64,000 nt of DNA from an uncultured Hyphomonas sp. (GTDB lineage: Bacteria > Pseudomonadota > Alphaproteobacteria > Caulobacterales > Hyphomonadaceae), in assembly GCF_963678195.1 (NCBI RefSeq), contig NZ_OY782759.1, positions 1,798,001-1,862,000 on the forward strand, in the 5' to 3' direction. The notes under the pieces were generated by a model that was not told the DNA's origin, did not search any database, and worked only from the letters and a program-made list of their open reading frames with translations. Of this stretch, positions 28,857-38,020 are shown piece after piece; position 1 is the stretch's first letter, and each line of letters begins with the position of its first letter. A program made the position numbers and the translations under genes.

Positions 28857-30079
28857 CCACAGCGCTACGCGACCTGATCGCCAATCCCAACGCGGCTGAG
28901 CTGGAACTGATCGCGCGCTACGGCATGCTGCCGGAAGATGCGCGCCGCGAGCGGGCCTTCGAGGCCTTTGCGACGGGCGGCCTGCCGCATCGCCGCGTCG
29001 AAGGCTGGCACTGGACGGACTTCAAGGCGGCGCTTCCCATTATCGAAAGCCCGTCAGAGCCCGGCCCCTCCCAAGACCCGCTACCAACCGAAGGCGCGCT
29101 GCTGTTCAGTTTCACGCCCACCGGGTTCACCTGGCCGGACGTGTTGCCGGACGGCATTCGCGTGCTGGCAAAGCCCGAGGCACAGGCCTTCGGGGCCTCG
29201 GAAGACATGCCGCTCGGCGCCCTCGCTGCGGCGCTGGCGGGCGGCAAGACCAAGCCGGGCACGCTGATGATCGAAGTCACGGGGCAGGACCTGCCGCGCC
29301 TTCACTTCCGATTCTCCGGCGCTGGCGAAGCGAACTTCGCACGGGTTCAGATCATACTGCGCCCCGGTGCGAAGCTGGCGATCAGCGAATCCTATCTCGG
29401 CGGCGCAGGCTTCACAGCGTCGCTGATGGAGTATTCGCTGCAGGCTGGCGCGGAGTTTTCCCGCACGGTCTACCAGCGGGCTGGCAAAGCCGAAGTTCTG
29501 GCGGCAACGGCCGCCGTCGATCTGAGTGAAGGTGCCGACTATCGCCAGACGACCCTGGCATTCGGCAGCAAGCTCTGCCGCCTCGAAACCCGCGTGACCC
29601 ATCAGGAGACCGGCGCCAAAGCGACGCTGAACGCCGCCTATCTCTGCGCGGCTGGCCATCATGCCGACATCACCACCGAAGTGCGCCACGGCGCGCCGTC
29701 CTGCGTCACGCGCCAGCAGACCAAAGGCGCTGTGCTGGACGGTGGACGCGGCGTCTTTCAGGGCAAGTTTTTCGTGCCGCGCAATGTCGGCCAGAAGACC
29801 GATGCGGACATGCAGCACAATGCGTTACTGCTGGAAGAGGGCGCCGAAGTCTTCGCCAAGCCGGAACTCGAAATTTACGCCGATGACGTGGAATGCGCGC
29901 ATGGCAACACATCCGGCGCGCTGGATGCGAACCAGATGTTCTATATGCGCCAGCGCGGCATTACCGAGGAAGAGGCGCGCGCCCTGCTGACCGAAGCCTT
30001 CATCGCTGAAGCACTGGAAGATGCGGGCGAACTTGAAGACGTTCTGCGAGAGCAGGCGCGGGCATGGCTGGCAAAATGA
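28853..30079 (+). CDS. sufD: SufD, scaffold partner of SufB
   Basis: SufD forms the SufBC2D complex and contributes a histidine ligand at the SufB-SufD interface. The 408-residue product shows RRVEGWHWTDFK near the N-terminus. The C-terminal signature CAHGNTSGALDANQMFYMRQ contains the conserved histidine (H360 in E. coli numbering). Start is GTG 28853, coupled to sufC. Confidence 0.95.
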   Translation: MTTALRDLIANPNAAELELIARYGMLPEDARRERAFEAFATGGLPHRRVEGWHWTDFKAALPIIESPSEPGPSQDPLPTEGALLFSFTPTGFTWPDVLPDGIRVLAKPEAQAFGASEDMPLGALAAALAGGKTKPGTLMIEVTGQDLPRLHFRFSGAGEANFARVQIILRPGAKLAISESYLGGAGFTASLMEYSLQAGAEFSRTVYQRAGKAEVLAATAAVDLSEGADYRQTTLAFGSKLCRLETRVTHQETGAKATLNAAYLCAAGHHADITTEVRHGAPSCVTRQQTKGAVLDGGRGVFQGKFFVPRNVGQKTDADMQHNALLLEEGAEVFAKPELEIYADDVECAHGNTSGALDANQMFYMRQRGITEEEARALLTEAFIAEALEDAGELEDVLREQARAWLAK

Positions 30080-31299
30080 GTACCGTGCTGGATATCGAGG
30101 CGATCCGGGCAGAATTCCCGATCCTCAGCCGCGAAGTGAACGGCTATCCGCTGGTCTATCTGGACAATGCGGCCAGTGCGCAGAAGCCGAACGCCGTGAT
30201 TGAAGCGGTCGCGAACCAGTCGCGCACGGCCTATGCCAATGTGCACCGCGGCATCCACACCCTGTCGAACGAGGCCACCGAAGCCTATGAGGCGGCACGG
30301 GAAGCGGCGCGGGAATATCTGAACGCACCGGCGCACGAGAACATCATCTTCACCAAGGGCTCGACCGAGGGCATCAACCTTGTCGCCTCGGCCCTGGCAG
30401 GAGAGATCCAGCCCGGCGACGAGATCGTGCTGTCGATCATGGAGCATCACTCGAACATCATTCCCTGGCACTTCCTGCGTGAGCGCCACGGCGCCGTGCT
30501 GCGCTGGGTCGGCCTGACAGAGGATGGATCGCTGGATATGGCAGACTTTGCCGCCGCCATCGGGCCGAAGACGAAATTCGTCGCCATGACGCACATGTCT
30601 AATGTGCTGGGCACAGTGACAAACATGGCGGAGATTGTGCGCCTCGCGCACGACGCCGGCGCGCAGGTGCTGGCCGATGGCAGTCAGGCCGCCGTTCACA
30701 TCCCGGTGGATGTGCAGGCCCTCGGCGTCGACTGGTATGTGATGACCGGGCACAAGCTGTACGGGCCGACCGGGATCGGCGTGCTCTGCGGGACGGCGGA
30801 AGCACTCGACCGGGCGCGGCCCTATCAGGGCGGCGGAGAGATGATCGAGATCGTCACCCGCGACCGGGTCACCTACAATACCGCCCCGCACAAATTCGAG
30901 GCTGGCACACCTCCGATCCTGGAGGCGATTGGTCTTGGCGCAGCCCTGAAATGGATACGGAATCATCCCGCAGAGGCCGTGCATGATCATGAGATGATCC
31001 TGTATAGTCATGCCGTAGAGGGGCTTCGCGGCATCAATGGCCTCCGGATTCACGGTGAAGCGCCGGGCAAGGGCGCCGTGCTGACCTTCAGCCTCGAAGG
31101 CGCGCACCCCCATGATATTGCTCAGATTCTGGACCGCTACGGCGTTGCTATCCGGGCCGGGCACCACTGCGCCCAGCCACTGATGGAACACCTCGGCGTC
31201 CCCTCGACAGCCCGCGCCTCCTTCGCCATCTACAACACCCTGTCCGAAGTGGACGCCTTCATAGAGGCGCTCGCCAAGGCCCGGAAAATGCTGGTATAG
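30064..31299 (+). CDS. sufS: SufS-type cysteine desulfurase
   Basis: A type II desulfurase of 411 residues that hands persulfide to a sulfur acceptor. The PLP lysine is in MTGHKLYGPTGIG and the active cysteine is in the short loop RAGHHCAQPLM. YLDNAASAQKP at the N-terminus is typical of SufS. ATG 30064 overlaps sufD by 16 bases; ATG 30076 gives a classic ATGA overlap and is an equal candidate. No SufE or SufU gene is present here, so the acceptor must be encoded elsewhere or replaced. Confidence 0.95.
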   Translation: MAGKMSTVLDIEAIRAEFPILSREVNGYPLVYLDNAASAQKPNAVIEAVANQSRTAYANVHRGIHTLSNEATEAYEAAREAAREYLNAPAHENIIFTKGSTEGINLVASALAGEIQPGDEIVLSIMEHHSNIIPWHFLRERHGAVLRWVGLTEDGSLDMADFAAAIGPKTKFVAMTHMSNVLGTVTNMAEIVRLAHDAGAQVLADGSQAAVHIPVDVQALGVDWYVMTGHKLYGPTGIGVLCGTAEALDRARPYQGGGEMIEIVTRDRVTYNTAPHKFEAGTPPILEAIGLGAALKWIRNHPAEAVHDHEMILYSHAVEGLRGINGLRIHGEAPGKGAVLTFSLEGAHPHDIAQILDRYGVAIRAGHHCAQPLMEHLGVPSTARASFAIYNTLSEVDAFIEALAKARKMLV

Positions 31300-31307
31300 G
31301 TGCCCTG

Positions 31308-31691
31308 ATGGCCGATGACATGACCTCCCGCGATGTGGACGCTGCTGCTGAAACTGCAGCACCTTCAGCGATTCCGCAGCACGAGCTGAACCGGATCACC
31401 GACGATCTGATCGCCGCATTCAAGACGGTGTTCGACCCGGAAATCCCGGTCGACATCTACGAACTGGGGCTGATCTACAAGGTCGACATCGATGATGACC
31501 GCAAAGTCGACATCGAAATGACCCTGACTGCGCCAGGCTGCCCGGTGGCTGGTGACATGCCGGGCTGGATCGAGACCGCCGCCCGTACGGTAGAGGGCGT
31601 GAAGGATGTAGAGGTCCAACTGACCTTCGATCCGCCCTGGGACCCGTCCCGCATGTCCGACGAAGCGCGCCTCGCGCTGAACATGCTTTAA
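31308..31691 (+). CDS. sufT: SufT-like DUF59 maturation factor
   Basis: A 127-residue MIP18/DUF59 protein involved in iron-sulfur protein maturation. Conserved elements are DPEIPVDIYELGLIY and TAPGCPVAGDMPGW, the latter with the family cysteine, and FDPPWDPSRMSDEARLALNM at the end. The first 25 residues are an extra low-complexity segment. It lies eight bases after sufS, in the usual alphaproteobacterial place. Confidence 0.93.
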   Translation: MADDMTSRDVDAAAETAAPSAIPQHELNRITDDLIAAFKTVFDPEIPVDIYELGLIYKVDIDDDRKVDIEMTLTAPGCPVAGDMPGWIETAARTVEGVKDVEVQLTFDPPWDPSRMSDEARLALNML

Positions 31692-31726
31692 TTGAAAGGA
31701 AGGGCCCGCGCCCCTATCTTTCCATC

Positions 31727-32086
31727 ATGGCCAGACGACCCAGACCCAAGCCCGTAAAGCTCTCAGACGCCGCTGCAGCGCGCGTGAAGGAGATCATGGA
31801 AGAACGCGGCGCAGGTTACCTGCGCGTCGGCGTCAAGAATGGTGGGTGCGCCGGTATGGAATACGTCATGGACTATGCCATGGCGCCGGAGCCGCTGGAT
31901 GAAGTGGTTGAGGACAATGGCGTCACCATCCTGATTGACGCCAAGGCTGTCCTTTTCCTGCTCGGCAGCGAGGTGGATTTCGAGGTCACCCCGCTGCATG
32001 AGAAGTTCGTGTTCAACAACCCGAACCAGACCGATGCCTGCGGCTGCGGTGAGAGCGTGACGATCGTGCCAGCTGCCGCTGGCTGA
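31727..32086 (+). CDS. sufA: SufA, A-type iron-sulfur carrier
   Basis: A HesB/IscA-family carrier of 119 residues. The three cluster cysteines are C41 in NGGCAGM and C105 and C107 in DACGCGES. It passes clusters from SufBCD to target proteins. Last gene of the SUF operon, 35 bases after sufT. Confidence 0.95.
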   Translation: MARRPRPKPVKLSDAAAARVKEIMEERGAGYLRVGVKNGGCAGMEYVMDYAMAPEPLDEVVEDNGVTILIDAKAVLFLLGSEVDFEVTPLHEKFVFNNPNQTDACGCGESVTIVPAAAG

Positions 32087-32108
32087 GCTTTTGTTTCGCC
32101 ATGAAAAA

Positions 32109-32131
32109 GGCCGGGCGCGATGCACCCGGCC
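32109..32131. terminator. shared hairpin between sufA and the convergent gene
   Basis: A seven-base GC stem (32109-32115 with 32125-32131) and nine-base loop. On the minus strand it is followed by TTTTT, so it ends the gene at 32156-32662. On the plus strand it may also stop the SUF transcript, though the T run there is poor. Confidence 0.7.
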
Positions 32132-32155
32132 GGTCTCTGGTGTTTCCCTTTGAAA

Positions 32156-32662
32156 TCACGCGCCGTTCGTTGCCGAACAGGTCGTCGCGAAGGCCTTGAA
32201 ATCGTCGTTCAGCGGTGGCGGACTGATGTGCGGGTTTTCCATATAGGACAGTTCGAGCCCGATCGCGCTGCCGGTCACGGCAGCGTTGTAAAGCTTGCGT
32301 TCGACCGAGTTACTGACCGGCTGTGCCAGCTGGGTCGCTGGAAAATAGTGCCAATCGGCGCGGGTGTCTTCGCGGCCTTCAATCGACAGGGTGGCAATTT
32401 TCGAGCGGACACGGCGCGATTGGCGGGCAATCTTCTCGGCAATGTCTCCGCCATCCAGATTGACCATGGCGGACAGTTTGCCCCCATTGGTGCAGAAGAA
32501 CGCGAGTCCCGGAGCATCGCTGACATCGGTGAAGAGCATTTGACCGTTTGCCGTTTCCTTGCGTGTCCAGGTGCCATTCTCTGCGGCCGTCGCGCTTGCG
32601 GTAGCCATGGAGGCGCAGGCGGCAAAAGCGATCATGGCGAGCATGGTCTTTCTGGTATTCAT
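32156..32662 (-). CDS. secreted protein of unknown function
   Basis: Not recognised. The 168-residue product has a signal peptide (1-27, SATAAE), and the mature part has GLAFFCTNGGKLSAMVNLDG, which suggests a beta-rich fold, plus a C-terminal cysteine (TTCSATNGA). Two cysteines may pair in the periplasm. It is a single gene with its own terminator and an AT-rich upstream region. Confidence 0.72.
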   Translation of the reverse strand: MNTRKTMLAMIAFAACASMATASATAAENGTWTRKETANGQMLFTDVSDAPGLAFFCTNGGKLSAMVNLDGGDIAEKIARQSRRVRSKIATLSIEGREDTRADWHYFPATQLAQPVSNSVERKLYNAAVTGSAIGLELSYMENPHISPPPLNDDFKAFATTCSATNGA

Positions 32663-32759
32663 GGGTCTGTCCTTCGTGCAGTTATTTGAAGCAAGTTATC
32701 GAATAACAGAAACATATGATTGATAAAAGGGAAAACTTTATTGTTTTCTTGTAATGCTA

Positions 32760-33566
32760 TCAGGCTGGCTTATAGGCGGCCGGGTTTTCCGGCGTCGGCT
32801 TGGCTTCCATTCCTTTCGGCGGGTCCGGTATGAGCTTCGCCCGTTTTATGGGCGTGCTGCGCCCCTCTGCTACCAGCTCCGCCGTGCGCTGTTCGATCAC
32901 TTCGGTCAGGCGCGCCAGAAATTCCTCCTTCGGCAGGTCCCACGGAATGGGATCTAGGAATTCGATAATGGCCGTGCCCGGATACTTTTTCTTGTCCTGT
33001 TGTTGCCAGTAGAGGCCGATATTCGTGGCCACCGGTACGACAGGGGCCTGCATGGCCTGCGCCATGTGCCAGACGCCGGGCTTGTAGCGGAAATGAAAGT
33101 CGACAGGTGCAAGGTGGCCTTCCGGGTAGATCAGGATGCGCCGGCCATCCTTTTTCGCGCGTTCCATGCCTTCCCTGAGCGAAGCCGCTTTGCGCTCGCC
33201 GCCGCCGCATGTGTCGATGACAATTGCGCCCAGCTTGCGCAGGATTCCACCCACGAGTGGGAACTTCTCAAGATGATCGCCGGTGACGAAGGAGAGATTG
33301 TCGACCTCCGGATAGACGAGATAGCCGTCGCCCCAGCTCTGGTGCTTCGAGGCGAGAACGAACGCGCCTTCAGGAACCTTGTTCTTGCCGCGCACTTCCT
33401 TGCGGATACCGGCCACCAGACGAAGGTTGAGGTTCATCGCCCGTGTGTAGCTGCGGATGATGGCCCTGACAGGTGTGTGTCCCGGCAGAATGAGAAACGG
33501 CACCGAGGCAAGCACGTAGAAGACGGAGAGGATGTAGTAGACGGATGTAAACAAGGCGGCGCGCAT
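32760..33566 (-). CDS. 1-acylglycerol-3-phosphate acyltransferase (PlsC-like)
   Basis: A 268-residue membrane acyltransferase of the AGPAT family that makes phosphatidic acid or a related lipid. The catalytic HX4D motif is KHQSWGD and the phosphate-binding segment is YPEGHLAP. An N-terminal helix (about 5-27) anchors it. ATG 33566 has AAAGGAG upstream; the longer frame reaches into the gap before tetR. It follows the TetR gene by 34 bases in the same direction, which suggests one transcript. Confidence 0.9.
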   Translation of the reverse strand: MRAALFTSVYYILSVFYVLASVPFLILPGHTPVRAIIRSYTRAMNLNLRLVAGIRKEVRGKNKVPEGAFVLASKHQSWGDGYLVYPEVDNLSFVTGDHLEKFPLVGGILRKLGAIVIDTCGGGERKAASLREGMERAKKDGRRILIYPEGHLAPVDFHFRYKPGVWHMAQAMQAPVVPVATNIGLYWQQQDKKKYPGTAIIEFLDPIPWDLPKEEFLARLTEVIEQRTAELVAEGRSTPIKRAKLIPDPPKGMEAKPTPENPAAYKPA

Positions 33567-33600
33567 GGCGGGCTCCTTTGGTCCAGGTCTATGAGAACGT

Positions 33601-34209
33601 TCAGTCAGCTTTGAGCACGGCAACGACTGCCCGGGCCATCGCGTCGGCATGTTGGCCCAATGGGCCAGGCAGGCGATTGTAGATCTTGTTCTGTCCGGCC
33701 TGCATGACGATGCCGAGTGTCATTGCCGCTTTCAACGCTGGATCGCCTTTCGGAATGACGTCCGCTTCCATCAGGCTTTCAATGATCCGCTCCGTAATCG
33801 AGACCGGGTCATCCTCGCGCCGCTTGTCGTAGGGCAGGTAGCGGTTCAGCGAAACAAGATGAAAGGAAAAGAGGAGGAAGTCCTCGTCTGCCAGTTCACA
33901 ATAGGCTTTGACGGCTGCGTGGACTTTATCTTCCAGAGTGCCGTCGCCGGAAAGTGCCTCCTGCATCATCTGGCCCAGGCGGTTATGCGTTTCCATGAAG
34001 AGGCTGAGCGCCAGTTGGTCCTTGCCTTTATAGTGCCGGTAGAGGGCGCCTTCAGACACGCCGGCTTTTTCCGCGATCTCACGGGTTGTGGCGGCATCGA
34101 CTCCTTCGTGGACAAACAGTTTCAATGCGGCACGCTCAATTTTTGGGCGTGCATTTCTGGCACGCGGTTTTTTGGCGGGGGGCTTGGACGCTGTTGTATT
34201 TCTTGTCAT
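33601..34209 (-). CDS. TetR/AcrR family regulator
   Basis: A 202-residue repressor-type protein with an N-terminal helix-turn-helix (AATTREIAEKAGVSEGALYR, about 45-64) and an all-helical ligand domain. The first 25 residues are a basic, lysine- and proline-rich tail. ATG 34209 is chosen because CGGAG lies upstream. It likely controls itself and the acyltransferase downstream, possibly in response to a fatty acid or acyl-CoA, which is inference only. Confidence 0.9.
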   Translation of the reverse strand: MTRNTTASKPPAKKPRARNARPKIERAALKLFVHEGVDAATTREIAEKAGVSEGALYRHYKGKDQLALSLFMETHNRLGQMMQEALSGDGTLEDKVHAAVKAYCELADEDFLLFSFHLVSLNRYLPYDKRREDDPVSITERIIESLMEADVIPKGDPALKAAMTLGIVMQAGQNKIYNRLPGPLGQHADAMARAVVAVLKAD

Positions 34210-34418
34210 AGGAGACTCCGAATTCGCCTCTTCGGGTAGCATAAGCGCAAAAATTACGCAAGTGAGTATTCACTTACTATATTTATACTGTTTTTTTGGT
34301 GATTTTTCGGTTCATTTCCCTCATTTCGCAGCTTTACGTTTAAATTGTCACGTTTCTTGCCTATACAATGAGTGATTGGTCACAGGAATTCTGACCTGAA
34401 TTTTAACTGGGGGTGGTC

Positions 34419-35666
34419 ATGGGCGAAGCGCTGACCGAAAACAAACCTGTTCGAGTATCTGTGCTGCGTGACAGATACCCTACGGCATTCTCGAGCCCGC
34501 GGCATTCGCGGCATGATGTGCGCCGCCGCTGGTTTGTCCCGTTCAACAAGCTGCAGTCGAAGCTGGACGGCTTCACCCTGATGCAGCCTTGCGATGGGGC
34601 CGACTTTGTTCACGTCGTGAACCGGATTCCTCTCGGCGCGCGAAAAATGATTTGTTCGTTTGAAAGCCACATACCGCGCACGTTCGGTATCGCAGAAGAC
34701 GCCATCCTCGCGCGCATGATGCTGAACGAGATCACCAGCAATCGGTGCCGCCGTCTTGTTGGTATGTCTCACTTCGCGAAACGGACTGCGCTGGCAATGC
34801 ACGAAGGCACGCCCGCCTATGACGTGATCAAGGCCAAGATGATGGTTCAGCATCCGAATGTTGAACTTGGCCAGAAAGGCGACCGCCTCAAAGGAGACGA
34901 CGCATCCAAGCTGGTGCTGACATTCGTTGGCGGTCACTTCGTTCGCAAGGGCGGATGTGTTGCCGTGCGGATCGCCGAAAAGGCGATTGAGCAGGGCCTT
35001 CCGATCGAGGTGAATATCGTTTCCTCCCTGAAAGCAGGGAAAGACGTGTGGAGCGATCCCACGGATCCGGACTTCCTGAAGAAGTATCTGGATCTCCTGG
35101 AACTTCCCAACGTAAATCACGAACCGGGCCTGCCGAACGAGAAAGCCCGGGAGCTTATGGGCAGATCGCACTTCACGCTGTTGCCGACTTTTGAGGATAC
35201 GTTCGGGTTCTCTGCCATCGAATCCATGGCGGAGTACACGCCCGTGATCGGCACCAGCGTCTGCGCGCTGCCGGAAGTCATCTATCACGGCCGGAACGGT
35301 TACCTGCTTCGCCTCGAGCAGGATGAGCTTGGTGAGTGGGTGCGCCCGGACAAAACTGAGCGTCACACCGAGGCCTATACGCAAATCTACCACGATACGA
35401 TCGAAATGCTTGCTGACGAGGCGCTCGAATACCTCAAGCCGCTGATTGGTAAGCCTGAGGCGCTCGCGGCTATGCGGGCCGACGCCCGGTACACGGCCGA
35501 AAAGATGTTCAGCGCTGATGTTGCTGGCCGACGCTGGGATGATCTGTACGAGCGCGTTTCGCGTGAGTCCGTCCAGACACCTGCTGTGTGTGACCCGGTT
35601 CTGGACCAGTCTTCCCCGGAATCGCCGGCATTCCTGTTCGAAGACCGGCCAATCGGCGGCAGGTAA
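34419..35666 (+). CDS. family 4-like glycosyltransferase
   Basis: A GT-B fold glycosyltransferase of about 415 residues. The donor-sugar motif is FEDTFGFSAIESMAEYTPVI (E-x7-E type), followed by LPEVIYHGRNGYLL. The N-terminal half carries the acceptor domain (FVHVVNRIPLGARKMICSFE). No sugar-cluster neighbours are present, so the substrate cannot be guessed. GTG 34413 or ATG 34419 may start it; I prefer the ATG. The 170-base region upstream is AT-rich. Confidence 0.82.
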   Translation: MGEALTENKPVRVSVLRDRYPTAFSSPRHSRHDVRRRWFVPFNKLQSKLDGFTLMQPCDGADFVHVVNRIPLGARKMICSFESHIPRTFGIAEDAILARMMLNEITSNRCRRLVGMSHFAKRTALAMHEGTPAYDVIKAKMMVQHPNVELGQKGDRLKGDDASKLVLTFVGGHFVRKGGCVAVRIAEKAIEQGLPIEVNIVSSLKAGKDVWSDPTDPDFLKKYLDLLELPNVNHEPGLPNEKARELMGRSHFTLLPTFEDTFGFSAIESMAEYTPVIGTSVCALPEVIYHGRNGYLLRLEQDELGEWVRPDKTERHTEAYTQIYHDTIEMLADEALEYLKPLIGKPEALAAMRADARYTAEKMFSADVAGRRWDDLYERVSRESVQTPAVCDPVLDQSSPESPAFLFEDRPIGGR

Positions 35667-35689
35667 ATTCACTATTTAAGAGTGGTGAG

Positions 35690-35719
35690 TTTGACCGGTG
35701 GTGTTCCTCGTCGGTCAAA
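35690..35719. repeat. inverted repeat between glycosyltransferase and lipoprotein genes
   Basis: TTTGACCG (35690-35697) and CGGTCAAA (35712-35719) are perfect inverted arms with 14 bases between. It may be an operator for the downstream lipoprotein gene or a weak terminator; there is no T run. Confidence 0.35.
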
Positions 35720-35780
35720 GGTGATTTGCTTTCAGGTATCGAGTGAGGCTTTCTGACGGAAAACGCCGGAGGAAACCTTG

Positions 35781-36317
35781 ATGAACACTGTGCCGTTTGC
35801 CGCAGGTGCTCTTTGCCTGACCGCTTGCGTGAGCAGTCCTCAAGCTGAAGCTCAATCGCCAGTCGCCGCCGCGCCGGGCCCCTGCGCTGCGCCGGTCTAT
35901 CATCAGTTTGATTTCTGGATCGGGGAGTGGAGCGTTTATGACCCGGCGGGCAATCTCGCCGGCACAAATTCGATCCAGCCGGCAGAGAGTGGATGTCTTC
36001 TTATCGAACGCTGGACCAATACGGCAGGCGGGACCGGACAGAGCTACAATTTCTACGATCCGGGCATCGGGAAATGGCGGCAGGTCTGGGTCAGCGCGGC
36101 AGGTGTCATCGACTATGCCGGCGGCCTGACCGAGACCGGATCCATGTACCTTGAAGGGGAAATCCGAAATCGTGGGGCTTCTGCTGCACCGTTCACCGGA
36201 GAGTGGACTGAGAATACGGATGGGTCGGTGACCCAGCATTTCCGGCAACAGGATCCTGAGACCGGAGAATGGTCGGACTGGTTTGTCGGGCGTTACGTGC
36301 GAAAGGCCGAAGACTGA
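35781..36317 (+). CDS. DUF1579-like lipoprotein
   Basis: A 178-residue protein with a short signal ending in a lipobox (LCLTAC), so it is probably a lipoprotein. The mature part begins its domain with FDFWIGEWSVYDPAGN, the opening typical of DUF1579-like beta-barrel proteins, and contains several WxxxW-like strands. Function is unknown. ATG 35781 has GGAGGAAAC upstream. The stop lies one base before the purS stop on the other strand. Confidence 0.78.
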   Translation: MNTVPFAAGALCLTACVSSPQAEAQSPVAAAPGPCAAPVYHQFDFWIGEWSVYDPAGNLAGTNSIQPAESGCLLIERWTNTAGGTGQSYNFYDPGIGKWRQVWVSAAGVIDYAGGLTETGSMYLEGEIRNRGASAAPFTGEWTENTDGSVTQHFRQQDPETGEWSDWFVGRYVRKAED

Positions 36318-36318
36318 C

Positions 36319-36564
36319 CTAGGTCTGCAGGTCGATGCGGTAGCTTTCTATCACCGTGTTGGCGAGCAGCTTCTCGCACATCTCTTTGACGCGTGTATTG
36401 GCATCCGCTTCGCTGAGGCCGTCTTCCAGGTCGAGCTCGATCACCTTGCCGATACGTGCGCTTTCGACTTCCTTGTAGCCCATGCGCGCCAGTGTGTCGG
36501 CAACCGCTTTGCCCTGCGGGTCGAGTACGCCGTTCTTGAGGGCAACATGCACGATGGCTTTCAT
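36319..36564 (-). CDS. purS: PurS subunit of FGAM synthase
   Basis: PurS is the small structural subunit that bridges PurL and PurQ in formylglycinamidine synthase. At 81 residues (MKAIVHVALKNGVLDPQGKA, ending ESYRIDLQT) it matches the family in length and motifs. It follows purC by 93 bases; purQ and purL would be expected next but are replaced by the convergent lipoprotein gene, so they must lie elsewhere. Confidence 0.94.
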   Translation of the reverse strand: MKAIVHVALKNGVLDPQGKAVADTLARMGYKEVESARIGKVIELDLEDGLSEADANTRVKEMCEKLLANTVIESYRIDLQT

Positions 36565-36657
36565 CCGGTGATCTCCTGGCGGGGGTACGAGTCGCGCTTC
36601 ATCTAGCGCAATTGCCCATCTATTGGAACATTCTCAGCAGTATCGGAGCGGCTTGAT

Positions 36658-37431
36658 TCACTTGCCGCCATTGAAGCTGACGACATTGTCTGTTTCGCCG
36701 GATTCCTTGATGATTCCGAGCCGCCGGGCCACTTCGGCATAGGCTTCCGTCACCCCGCCCAGATCGCGGCGGAAACGGTCCTTGTCCAGCTTGTCGCCGG
36801 TTTCGAAATCCCACAGGCGGCAGGAGTCGGGGCTGATCTCATCGGCCAGCAGAATCCGCGGAATCTCGGCATCGCCTTCGAAATAACGTCCGAACTCCAG
36901 CTTGAAGTCGATCAGGCGGATGCCGACGGCAGCGAACAGGCCCGACATGAAATCATTCACGCGCAGGGCAAGTGAGATGAGGTCGTCATATTCCTGGGGC
37001 CCGGCCCAGCCGAAAGCGGCGATATGTTCTTCGGTCACCAGCGGATCGTGCAGCGCGTCGTCCTTGTAGTAGAACTCGACAATCGGGCGGGGCAGAACCT
37101 GGCCTTCCTCGATCCCGAGACGCTTGGCCAGCGAGCCGGCAGCAACGTTTCGCACGACGACTTCCAGCGGAATGATCTCAACCTTCTTGATCAGCTGCTC
37201 TCGCATATTGAGGCGGCGGATGAAGTGGGTCGGGATGCCGACGCCGGCCAGGCGGGTCATCATGAATTCGCTGATGCGGTTATTCAGGACGCCTTTGCCA
37301 TCCAGGACGGCGCGTTTCTGGGCATCAAAGGCAGTTGTATCATCCTTGAAATACTGAATGAGGGTGCCCGGCTCCGGACCCTCATAAAGGATCTTGGCCT
37401 TGCCTTCATAAACGACACGTCGTTTGTTCAT
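36658..37431 (-). CDS. purC: SAICAR synthetase
   Basis: PurC joins aspartate to CAIR in purine synthesis, using ATP. The 257-residue product has [11 protein letters not shown] at the nucleotide site, the substrate segment [12 protein letters not shown] and the [11 protein letters not shown] motif. It is divergent from the ATPase zeta gene across about 180 bases, a neighbourhood conserved in alphaproteobacteria. Confidence 0.96.
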   Translation of the reverse strand: MNKRRVVYEGKAKILYEGPEPGTLIQYFKDDTTAFDAQKRAVLDGKGVLNNRISEFMMTRLAGVGIPTHFIRRLNMREQLIKKVEIIPLEVVVRNVAAGSLAKRLGIEEGQVLPRPIVEFYYKDDALHDPLVTEEHIAAFGWAGPQEYDDLISLALRVNDFMSGLFAAVGIRLIDFKLEFGRYFEGDAEIPRILLADEISPDSCRLWDFETGDKLDKDRFRRDLGGVTEAYAEVARRLGIIKESGETDNVVSFNGGK

Positions 37432-37612
37432 GGATAAACCCCTTTCATGGGTCCCTGAATGGGGACCGGGACGGCTTCATCTGGCAGGAATCGCCGCAAC
37501 CCCTCCGCTAGCGGCTCCTGTTACGCCAATCCGTCGCGGGAAACAATTATTGCACACACCTTGCCGGGGACTCTATATGCCGCCAAGGTCTACTTATGTG
37601 AAAGGTCCTGAG

Positions 37613-37933
37613 ATGAGCACATTCAACGATCGGGAGCGCGCGGAAGAAGCGCGGTTTGCGCTCACCGAGGAGCAACAGTTCAAGGTCATGAACCGCCGTA
37701 ACAAGCTTCTGGGCTTGTGGGCAGCCGGTATCATGGGCATGGGCGAAGACGACGCCGAAGCCTATGCGAAAACCGTGGTCCTGTCGGACCTGGAGGAAGC
37801 TGGTGACGAGGATGTGTTCCGGAAGGTGCGCGGAGACCTCGACAAAGCTGAGACCGGCACGAGCGATGCGGAAATCCGCGAGCAGATGGCCGTCCTTATT
37901 CCGGAAGCCCGTTCGCAGGTTGTTGACGAATAA
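37613..37933 (+). CDS. F1Fo-ATPase inhibitor subunit zeta (DUF1476)
   Basis: The 106-residue product, starting MSTFNDRERAEEARFALTEE, belongs to DUF1476. The family was shown in Paracoccus to be the zeta subunit that blocks ATP hydrolysis by the F1 motor. NRRNKLLGLWAAG and the helical C-terminal half fit. The frame is open from 37424, but similarity begins at ATG 37613, which has AAAGG upstream. Confidence 0.92.
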   Translation: MSTFNDRERAEEARFALTEEQQFKVMNRRNKLLGLWAAGIMGMGEDDAEAYAKTVVLSDLEEAGDEDVFRKVRGDLDKAETGTSDAEIREQMAVLIPEARSQVVDE

Positions 37934-38020
37934 TCTGGTTGAAAACGCGTATTCAGATCAAGCGGCGCTGTTCCGATGGGGACGGCGCCGCTTTTGTCTT
38001 GATGTGACGGCAAAGGCCCA

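Noticed and set aside
29941..31362. A 473-codon minus-strand open frame across sufS
   Set aside because: Antisense shadow of sufS; composition is biased and there is no ribosome site or similarity.
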